Source: Bacteroidota bacterium (GTDB taxonomy: Bacteria > Bacteroidota > Bacteroidia > Bacteroidales > Rikenellaceae). From it: a DNA stretch of 12,842 bases. The notes beneath the pieces are model-generated. The model ran no database searches, was not told the DNA's origin, and worked only from the letters and a program-made list of their open reading frames with translations. Positions 8,172-12,842 of the stretch are shown here, in pieces (the first letter of the stretch is position 1; every line of letters begins with the position of its first letter). The stretch is from contig JAEZPN010000051.1 of assembly GCA_023413645.1 (NCBI GenBank), positions 1 to 12,842 on the forward strand, read 5' to 3'. The position numbers were made by a program, and so were the translations under genes.

Positions 8172-8204
8172 CAAAGTTAGTAAAATTTTATTTTATTTTC
8201 CAAA
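8172..8204 (-). promoter_or_regulatory. Bacteroidales-type promoter of the fimbrial operon
   Basis: On the minus strand TTTG (8204-8201) is followed after 21 bp by TAACTTTG (8179-8172), a full match to the -33/-7 pattern of Bacteroidales housekeeping promoters. Transcription would start near 8165, leaving an untranslated leader of about 125 nt before the ATG at 8038. No comparable site was seen in the short gaps inside the operon. Confidence 0.6.
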
Positions 8205-8228
8205 ATTTCCATAACTAAATTTTAAATA

Positions 8229-8237
8229 GGGGGGGGG
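8229..8237. repeat. G9 homopolymer upstream of the fimbrial promoter
   Basis: Nine consecutive G residues on the plus strand (C9 in the operon's sense) lie 25 bp beyond the -33 element in otherwise AT-rich sequence. Runs of this kind can change length by slippage during replication. This one is outside any reading frame, so an effect would have to act through promoter activity. Confidence 0.9.
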
Positions 8238-8350
8238 TAATTTACAGATAATCAATTAGTTATAAGAATATTACTCTCGTTTTTAGAAGTTTGTATTTTG
8301 CACTTTATTGAAAAAATCAGAGTTTTGGTTTAAAACTGAGGCTATTTGTA

Positions 8351-8424
8351 CGAGGCAGAGCTTGGATTTGACTATGTATTCGTTAATGGTAGCGAGTCGA
8401 CAATGGTGGTGGCGGTGGAGATAT
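8351..8424 (+). pseudogene. 74-bp inverted fragment of the Mfa2-like gene
   Basis: Read on the plus strand this gives EAELGFDYVF VNGSESTMVV AVEI, the same peptide as residues 257-280 or so of the Mfa2-like protein. It matches 73 of 74 bases of the reverse complement of 2347-2420. Neither flank continues the similarity, no start codon or regulatory site precedes it, and stops soon follow. It is a non-functional fragment in opposite orientation, some 6 kb from its parent and just upstream of the operon containing the parent. Confidence 0.9.
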
Positions 8425-8573
8425 GCCTGGACGAATTTCTCACTAATAGGTCACTAAACTATGTCTTTCTGGGGTGACATTTTGCTTGTCAAAGGCGACA
8501 GAAGCACGACAAATTAAATCGCGCTGTTTCAGAGAGTTATGCGCGTTGTACTTGTAACTTATTGATATAAAAC
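8425..8573. other. Gene-free stretch, possible mobile-element scar
   Basis: I find no credible reading frame on either strand. The stretch begins exactly where the 74-bp fragment stops, so it may be the end of a decayed inserted element. I cannot name a family, and no terminal repeats were recognised. Confidence 0.3.
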
Positions 8574-8575
8574 AA

Positions 8576-8605
8576 AAAAGGGAAAACCTTTCGATTTTCC
8601 CTTTT
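8576..8605 (-). terminator. Bidirectional hairpin terminator
   Basis: An 11-bp perfect stem (8576-8586 with 8595-8605) encloses an 8-nt loop. On the minus strand a run of six T residues (8579-8574) ends it; on the plus strand four T residues close the stem. It would end minus-strand transcripts that pass through the tRNA-like element at 8608-8676. Confidence 0.75.
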
Positions 8606-8606
8606 A

Positions 8607-8623
8607 GTGATTCCGGCGGGGTT
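8607..8623. repeat. 17-bp direct repeat of the tRNA-Arg 3' end (left copy)
   Basis: GTGATTCCGGCGGGGTT is identical to 8816-8832, which covers the 3' end of tRNA-Arg plus one flanking base. Direct repeats of a tRNA 3' end are the usual footprint of tyrosine-recombinase integration, but only about 190 bp separates the copies and no integrase gene is present, so any element would be almost wholly lost. Confidence 0.6.
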
Positions 8624-8676
8624 GACTACTGCGCCTCCTTCGGATGCTCCGCTTAACGCCTTTCCCGCACGGAACC
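8608..8676 (-). ncRNA. tRNA-mimicking structured element or tRNA relic
   Basis: On the minus strand this 69-nt segment begins GGTTCCGT and ends ACCCCGCCGGAATCA, the same ends as the functional tRNA-Arg(TCT) 140 bp away, but the D and anticodon arms are missing and the middle is unrelated. The 7-bp acceptor stem can form, and after one unpaired T a second stem of 5 bp (GCGGG with CCCGC) stacks on it. A strong terminator follows directly. It could be a decayed tRNA copy, an integration scar carrying tRNA ends, or a small RNA that presents a tRNA-like acceptor arm. Function unproven. Confidence 0.4.
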
Positions 8677-8679
8677 TCG

Positions 8680-8811
8680 GCAAAGCGCAACAATAAAACC
8701 GTATCCGATACGGTATCTTTTGTTATATTAGTGACTATCTGTGAGCAAGCTCCCATAGTCACTAATACAACAAAAGCCACTCGCAAGAGTGGCTTTTTTG
8801 TTGCGCTTTGC
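8680..8811. repeat. Nested inverted-repeat cluster
   Basis: Outer arms of 14 bp (8680-8693 and 8798-8811) are perfect inverted repeats. Inside them lie a 17-bp odd palindrome (8698-8714) and a 22-bp stem (8717-8738 with 8755-8776) enclosing a 16-nt loop. The one mismatch in the 22-bp stem is A-C in a plus-strand RNA but a G-U pair in a minus-strand RNA, which favours minus-strand transcription, the direction of the tRNA. No protein is encoded. It could be a miniature transposon-like element or the body of a structured RNA. Confidence 0.6.
8772..8797 (-). terminator. Terminator after tRNA-Arg
   Basis: An 11-bp stem (8772-8782 with 8787-8797) with a GCAA loop on the plus strand starts 20 bp past the tRNA 3' end. 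Plus-strand reading is followed by a longer T run (8794-8799), so it can act in both directions. Its left arm shares 8772-8776 with the 22-bp hairpin next to it, so the two structures cannot both form fully. Confidence 0.72.
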
Positions 8812-8815
8812 GCTC

Positions 8816-8832
8816 GTGATTCCGGCGGGGTT
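8816..8832. repeat. 17-bp direct repeat at the tRNA-Arg 3' end (right copy)
   Basis: Identical to 8607-8623. This copy forms the 3' acceptor strand and part of the T arm of the intact tRNA gene, so the tRNA remains complete. Confidence 0.6.
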
Positions 8833-8890
8833 CGAACCCACGACCCACAGCTTAGAAGGCTGTTGCTCTATCCAACTGAGCTACGGAACC
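8817..8890 (-). tRNA. tRNA-Arg (anticodon TCT)
   Basis: The minus strand gives a complete cloverleaf of 74 nt. The acceptor stem is GGTTCCG/CGGAATC (one G-T pair) with discriminator A. The D arm contains AGCTCAGTTGGATAGAGC, the anticodon arm ACAGC-CTTCTAA-GCTGT has TCT at the centre of its loop, and the T arm has the usual TTCGAAC loop. TCT reads AGA/AGG arginine codons. The CCA end is not encoded. Confidence 0.96.
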
Positions 8891-8927
8891 AACTCCCTAA
8901 ATAGTGTATTACCACTTTTTAGCGGTG

Positions 8928-8959
8928 CAAAATTACACAAAATATATTAATCCACCAAA
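8928..8959 (-). promoter_or_regulatory. Promoter of tRNA-Arg
   Basis: On the minus strand TTTG (8959-8956), a 20-bp spacer and TAATTTTG (8935-8928) match the Bacteroidales -33/-7 pattern. The start would fall near 8921, about 30 nt before the mature tRNA. Confidence 0.55.
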
Positions 8960-9077
8960 TTTTTCGGCTATCGTTGTCTTAGTTTCTCAATTTTAACTCC
9001 TCTAAATGCCGTATTATCCCTAATCTCGGTCTGCTATTTACCTACACATTTTGATTGCATTAGTGATCATCAAAACA

Positions 9078-9106
9078 AAAGGGTGCCCGCATCGCGGACA
9101 CCCTTT
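9078..9106 (-). terminator. Terminator of the BACON lipoprotein operon
   Basis: A 13-bp stem (9078-9090 with 9094-9106) has a 3-nt loop and lies 18 bp past the stop of the 619-aa lipoprotein gene. On the minus strand it ends in TTTTGTTTTG. The single imperfect position is G-U in a minus-strand RNA but C-A on the plus strand, so the hairpin is built for minus-strand transcripts. Confidence 0.85.
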
Positions 9107-9124
9107 ATCAATTTGGTCTATATG

Positions 9125-10984
9125 TTACTTCTCTTCAACGTAAGAGTAGTTTGCTACGTCAGCTGAGTCGCTTTCATAGACAATCATCTCCTCCAAGTAG
9201 AGTGTACCCAAGTTGCCATTCTTGTCCTTTGCAACGCCAATGATAGTGTACTCCTTGCCATACTCGAGACGGAAGTAGCAGTTGTGGTAGAGGTTCTTGA
9301 TGTTCTTCTCCTGTGCTACCTCTGCCAACCACTGTGACTCCTTCTGCCAGTCGATAACGCGAGTGTCAACCATGTAGTAGACTGTGTCACCATCCTGAAC
9401 ACCGCTGATGGTGATAGGCACAAGAGCGTAGTTCTCATATGCTGCATAGTCGCCCCAGTGCTCTGTGTCAACAGCAGCTACCTCTGCCAAGTTGTAGTGC
9501 TCGGTGTATGAGAAGTTGATGTTCGATGTGCCAGGAGTGTCTGACATGAATGTAAACTCCTTAACGAAGATGCGAGTGTTGGGTGTCTCACCCTCAACAC
9601 CGAATGCCAACGCTACGAATGTTACGCCAGGCTCACCCTTTGTGTAGTTGATGTCTGTAGAACCTGTTGCAGTGTAGCTGTTGATATAGCCGTTTGCCTC
9701 GAATGCTGCGAAGCGCTCTGTGTCGGTTGAACCACATGCCTGATACTGTGCCTTTGTGAGCACTGTGCGGCGGAATGTAGCGTTAGGATCGCTTGCTGTG
9801 AAGTAGATGTCGGCAGTTGTCTTGAAGATGTTCTTAACCTCGATCTCGATTGTCACGCCAGAGTCAACAACATTCTCAGTATTTACATTCTCGATAACGA
9901 TGTCTGAAGCAGTGTATGCAGTCTCGGGGTCGACAGCGAATACGTAGAATACATACTCTGTATCGCCCTTGAGCTCGTTGTACTCGATAGTCTGTGTGCC
10001 CTGCTTGCAGAGGTCTGCGATGATTGTTGAAGGCTGGTAGCCCATGTCACGCTTAATTGTAACCTGCTCATTCCAGCGACGTGGGAAGATATCCTCGGGA
10101 GTAGCGTCATTGCCAAAGTATGACTTGAAGTCATTCACTGCCCAGCACTCAGTGTAGTAGTATGTATCGGGGTTCTCGGTTGTCACAGTCTGTGTAATGT
10201 GTGCACCGTGAATCTCGAATGACATAGTGATATTATCGTCGATAGTCTCAGTCTTTGCTGTGCGGATAGTCTCGGTGTAAACCTCGCCAGTTGTAGGCTT
10301 AGCATTTGAGAGGTTGATGTGGTAGCAATATACAACATACTCGGTGTCGGGCACGAGACCTGTGAAGTCGATGGTTGCCTTACCTGTGTATGAGATGTTC
10401 TGCAAGTAGTTGAGAAGTGTCTGCGATGCTGCAGTTGCCTCAGCAGCGATGGCGTCGAGGTCGTAGTTGATGATGCCCTCATCGTAGATAAGACCGAACA
10501 CTTCCATGTGTGCCTTGGTGTATGTGCGGCAGATGTATGCAGTGTTCTTGTCGGCGGGAGATACCTCGATAGCGAGTGCTGTAGGCTCCTTTGAGAGGAT
10601 GTCATATGAGAATATCTCACTATCAGAAGCCTCCTGCTTCACTACAATCTCGAACATCTCCTCTACGGCTGTATACTGCACCTTGATCTTTGTCTCGCGT
10701 GCCTCCTTCTTGTAGTTGGGGGCTACGGTGAACTTGATCATGCCGTAGGTCGCTGTGCTAAGATTTGTAATCCAGTTGTCCTTGCACTCTGTGAGCACTA
10801 CGGCGCCGCTTTGTGGGCGCTTGATGTCGTAGTTAATCTCTACGTCCATGCCATCGGCTGTTACATTTACCTCGGTCTGCTCGAGTGTAAATGTTGCGTT
10901 GCCCTTGTTCTCGTTCTGCTTCTCTGTGCAGCCTATGCCTACGAAGAGCGCGAGAATAGCAACAATGCTAAAAATCTTTTTCAT
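9125..10984 (-). CDS. BACON-domain lipoprotein with fibronectin-III-like repeats
   Basis: Secreted lipoprotein of 619 aa with lipobox Cys19 (GIGC). Residues about 29-119 form a BACON-type domain: the strand VNVTADGMDVEINYDI, a Trp near 71 in DNWITN, and the closing strand EIVVKQEAS. BACON domains occur in Bacteroidetes surface proteins and are thought to act as spacers or bind mucin or carbohydrate. The rest splits into about four beta-sandwich units of 110-130 residues. Several carry the fibronectin-III-like pattern L-x-x-T-x-Y-x-Y (LVPDTEYVVYCY, LKGDTEYVFYVF, YGKEYTIIGV). No catalytic motif was recognised, so binding at the cell surface is the likeliest role. The gene follows the other BACON gene by 26 bp and shares its promoter. 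Ligand unknown. Confidence 0.78.
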   Translation of the reverse strand: MKKIFSIVAILALFVGIGCTEKQNENKGNATFTLEQTEVNVTADGMDVEINYDIKRPQSGAVVLTECKDNWITNLSTATYGMIKFTVAPNYKKEARETKIKVQYTAVEEMFEIVVKQEASDSEIFSYDILSKEPTALAIEVSPADKNTAYICRTYTKAHMEVFGLIYDEGIINYDLDAIAAEATAASQTLLNYLQNISYTGKATIDFTGLVPDTEYVVYCYHINLSNAKPTTGEVYTETIRTAKTETIDDNITMSFEIHGAHITQTVTTENPDTYYYTECWAVNDFKSYFGNDATPEDIFPRRWNEQVTIKRDMGYQPSTIIADLCKQGTQTIEYNELKGDTEYVFYVFAVDPETAYTASDIVIENVNTENVVDSGVTIEIEVKNIFKTTADIYFTASDPNATFRRTVLTKAQYQACGSTDTERFAAFEANGYINSYTATGSTDINYTKGEPGVTFVALAFGVEGETPNTRIFVKEFTFMSDTPGTSNINFSYTEHYNLAEVAAVDTEHWGDYAAYENYALVPITISGVQDGDTVYYMVDTRVIDWQKESQWLAEVAQEKNIKNLYHNCYFRLEYGKEYTIIGVAKDKNGNLGTLYLEEMIVYESDSADVANYSYVEEK

Positions 10985-11010
10985 TGGTTATTAAGTTTAG
11001 TTGTTTGTTG

Positions 11011-12531
11011 TTACTTGTTCATTACGATGCTATTAACAGATGCCTCGGGTACACCAGTCCATGTACCAGTGATTCTGTTGCGGCGGTCGTCCGTAACGTC
11101 GATGTCTACGGTCATTGTGCCGTCGCCATTGTCAACTACCGATACGTTACCACCACGGAAGGGTGCCTGATCGCCGTTGTTGAGATTGAAGAACCAGCTA
11201 CACTGCATGTTGTAACCATCTGTCCAACCAGGAATGAATGACCACTGCTTAAGTACGTCTGATGCTACATATTCGCCTGCAAAGCCACTCACCTCGTCGT
11301 TGTGGCCAGTGATGATGTCGAGCTGCATGTAGTCGCCATTGCCGCTGTTAGGCCTGATTACAAACATCCAGTTGAATGCACCATAGTCGTAGTAGTCGCC
11401 GTAGCACTCGTAGATCATATAGTGGTCAGAGAGATCTGCCTCGTAGTCGCCATCGAGTGTTGTATACACAGTGACACTGTTGCTGCAGTCGAGAAGCACG
11501 TTCTCGCCCTCGAATACTACGTTGTGTACCTCGCCATTAATCGTTGCTGTGAGGGTAATCTTGTCGCCCTCGACAACGAGTGTCGCCTCCTCGAACTTGA
11601 GAATCTCGTCGCGGTGTGCGTTAACATCTGTCACCCAGTAGCCACTCCACTCTGCGGTGAATGTCCACTGTGCGTATGTGTTGTTGGGGTCGTAGGTGTA
11701 TGTGCCATCGGGGATGGGTACTACGCCTGTTGTTGTTGCCAAGGGACCGTATGCGTCGATGCGGTAGTATGTGGCATTTGCGTAAGAATTATCATCCTGG
11801 TCGAAGCCGCGATCTGTGAGGAAGAACCAGTAGTTAGCGGCACCTGGTGTGAGTGCATCGCCATAGTAGTCGCCCCAGAGTATGGGGGCGTTGAAGTTGA
11901 TCTCGCCATCACCCATCTGGCTTACCTTTACGTCGAATGATGCAGAACCATAGCCTACAGTCACGGTTGTCTCGCGTGTTTTGCCCGATGTGTTTGTTGC
12001 CACGCCGAGTGTCACCTTATCACTCTTCGAGCAGTCGATAGAGTAAACCCAATCGGCAGACGTCTTGGCGTAGACATAGTCTGCGGGGTTCTTGTTTTCG
12101 AGGGTATAGTTGATAACAACCTTCTGACCACAGCGGTCGAGCTCGATGTTATCCTCGCCTACGAGCGTGAGGATTGGTGTTGTAGCCTCGCTTGTCTGCG
12201 TTACGACTACCGATGCCTTGCTACCCTCGTAGCTGAGCATCACGGCAGCTTGGCGACTACCACCTGTTGAGTTCTGCTCATACTGGATGATTGCCTTGCC
12301 CCCTTCGTTCTTCTTTACGCGGAGCCATCTTGAAGTTGTGGTGATTGTCGCATCGACATCTTCGTAACCCTTGATTGCGTAGTCGATGGCGAACTCACCC
12401 TCGTAAAGACCAACCTCAACGTTTGTCTCCGATGTGATGATAATCTCACCCTTTTTGTTGCCGTTTTCGGTCTCGCATGCTACAAAGATAAGACCGCAAA
12501 GAGCAACCACTAAAGTTAGAAGTTTTCTCAT
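11011..12531 (-). CDS. Lipoprotein with two BACON domains and a duplicated C-terminal beta module
   Basis: Secreted lipoprotein of 506 aa with lipobox Cys19 (FVAC). Two BACON-type domains follow in tandem at about 29-113 (SRWLRV, closing VVVTQTSE) and 118-206 (ADWVYS, closing DVKVSQMGDG). The remaining 300 residues have no family I recognise. They appear to be two related halves, each with an aromatic-rich strand (GAANYWFFLTDRGF; GAFNWMFVIRPNSG), a further strand of similar spacing (AQWTFTAEWSGYW; KQWSFIPGWTDGY) and a late hairpin (ATLVVEGDKITLT; GNVSVVDNGDGTM). The exposed aromatic residues fit glycan binding, but that is inference. It is the first gene of a two-gene operon with a promoter 60-90 bp upstream. 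SusE/F-like proteins are an alternative, but no SusC/D pair is visible here. Confidence 0.77.
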   Translation of the reverse strand: MRKLLTLVVALCGLIFVACETENGNKKGEIIITSETNVEVGLYEGEFAIDYAIKGYEDVDATITTTSRWLRVKKNEGGKAIIQYEQNSTGGSRQAAVMLSYEGSKASVVVTQTSEATTPILTLVGEDNIELDRCGQKVVINYTLENKNPADYVYAKTSADWVYSIDCSKSDKVTLGVATNTSGKTRETTVTVGYGSASFDVKVSQMGDGEINFNAPILWGDYYGDALTPGAANYWFFLTDRGFDQDDNSYANATYYRIDAYGPLATTTGVVPIPDGTYTYDPNNTYAQWTFTAEWSGYWVTDVNAHRDEILKFEEATLVVEGDKITLTATINGEVHNVVFEGENVLLDCSNSVTVYTTLDGDYEADLSDHYMIYECYGDYYDYGAFNWMFVIRPNSGNGDYMQLDIITGHNDEVSGFAGEYVASDVLKQWSFIPGWTDGYNMQCSWFFNLNNGDQAPFRGGNVSVVDNGDGTMTVDIDVTDDRRNRITGTWTGVPEASVNSIVMNK

Positions 12532-12594
12532 AATTATAGTTAATAATTTTGTAATTGTTGCTTTGTTAACCTATATAAAAAAGAAAATTTGGGA

Positions 12595-12625
12595 CAAAAG
12601 TAACAATTTTCGCCAGAAAAGCAAA
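12595..12625 (-). promoter_or_regulatory. Promoter of the BACON lipoprotein operon
   Basis: On the minus strand TTTG (12625-12622), a 19-bp spacer and TACTTTTG (12602-12595) give a full match to the Bacteroidales -33/-7 pattern. The start would fall near 12588, leaving an AT-rich leader of about 55 nt before the ATG at 12531. Confidence 0.65.
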
Positions 12626-12660
12626 TCGTTTAGTCGTAATTTTATTAACAAAAAATTAAA

Positions 12661-12690
12661 GAGCCACAAGCGTTGTTACGCCCGTGGCTC
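12661..12690 (-). terminator. Terminator of the mscL-like gene
   Basis: A 7-bp outer stem (GAGCCAC/GTGGCTC) and a 4-bp inner stem (GCGT/ACGC) are separated by a 2-by-2 internal loop and closed by TGTT. On the minus strand it leads into TTTAATTTTTTG. It lies about 75 bp past the mscL-like stop, with the trinucleotide repeat in between. Confidence 0.7.
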
Positions 12691-12693
12691 TCA

Positions 12694-12740
<47 letters not shown>

Positions 12741-12765
12741 CGCGATTTAACGCGCTAATTCACTA

Positions 12766-12842
12766 CTACTTATTCTTAAGAATATCGCGAATCTCAGTGA
12801 GCAACAACTCCTCCTTAGTAGGCTCTGGCTCTGGTGCTGGAG
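12766..12842 (-). CDS. mscL: Large-conductance mechanosensitive channel MscL, C-terminal end only
   Basis: Only the last 24 codons are in the window; the gene enters from the right edge. The tail reads PAPEPEPTKEELLLTEIRDI followed by LKNK. A Pro/Ala/Glu linker followed by a short amphipathic helix ending in LLTEIRDLL is characteristic of the cytoplasmic helix of MscL, a small pentameric inner-membrane channel that releases solutes on osmotic downshock. The transmembrane helices lie outside the window, so the call rests on the tail alone. The stop TAG is followed in frame by TAG and TGA. Confidence 0.72.
   Translation of the reverse strand, partial: PAPEPEPTKEELLLTEIRDILKNK

Noticed and set aside
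8040..8228. An invertible promoter, suggested by AT-rich repeats on both sides of the fimbrial promoter
   Set aside because: The shared 12-mer TAAATTTTAAAT (8043-8054 and 8216-8227) is a direct repeat of low complexity, not an inverted one, and no recombinase gene is present.
8644..8904. An 86-codon plus-strand frame with a peptide ending GGVRTHDPQLRRLLLYPTELRN
   Set aside because: It is the antisense translation of tRNA-Arg and the hairpins beside it, a well-known false gene.
11302..11940. A 212-codon plus-strand frame opposite the 506-aa lipoprotein gene
   Set aside because: It is antisense to a gene with a clear signal, lipobox and domains; its Val/Cys-rich composition is typical of a reverse-frame shadow.
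9125..12531. A SusC/SusD polysaccharide-utilisation locus
   Set aside because: The lipoproteins carry BACON domains, but no TonB-dependent transporter, SusD-like protein or glycoside hydrolase is in the window.

Overview
The window looks like chromosomal DNA from a gut-type Bacteroidales bacterium, plausibly Rikenellaceae/Alistipes or a close relative; I cannot fix the genus. The grounds are several lipoproteins with a short signal and a lipobox Cys, FimB/Mfa2- and FimA/Mfa1-like fimbrial proteins, a DUF3575 outer-membrane protein, BACON-domain lipoproteins, AT-rich leaders without Shine-Dalgarno sequences, and promoters fitting the Bacteroidales TTTG/TAnnTTTG pattern.

Left part (1-2182): a plus-strand DUF262/DUF1524 (GmrSD-family) nuclease gene is cut by the left edge, perhaps by a single base. 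Seven bases after its stop lies a 45-codon relic of a zinc-type alcohol dehydrogenase. A hairpin terminator facing the minus strand follows, then an AT-rich non-coding stretch with a 13-16 bp inverted repeat.

Centre (2183-8204): four minus-strand genes with gaps of 32, 12 and 1 bp form an operon read right to left. They encode two paralogous lipoproteins (fimbrillin-like N-terminus joined to a beta-helix-like C-terminus), an OmpA-like/DUF3575 outer-membrane protein, and a FimB/Mfa2-like anchor lipoprotein. A promoter lies about 130 bp upstream of the first gene, with a G9 tract just beyond it. I read this as a cell-surface fimbria-like assembly: anchor, outer-membrane partner and two large surface subunits that may be adhesive.

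Non-coding island (8205-9124): this holds an isolated 74-bp inverted copy of part of the Mfa2-like gene (73/74 identical), several terminators, a 69-nt element that keeps both acceptor-stem ends of the neighbouring tRNA, a nested set of inverted repeats, and tRNA-Arg(TCT) with its own promoter. It looks like a scar of past rearrangement or integration at a tRNA gene.

Right part (9078-12842): two minus-strand lipoprotein genes with BACON domains form a second operon with a promoter and a terminator. Beyond it, a (GTT)15 microsatellite and a terminator follow the last 24 codons of an mscL-like gene that enters from the right edge.

The best leads are the fimbrillin/beta-helix fusions with a shared Thr-Arg-Ala site and an EF-hand-like loop, the 74-bp inverted duplication, the tRNA-mimicking element with its nested hairpins, and the G9 tract.
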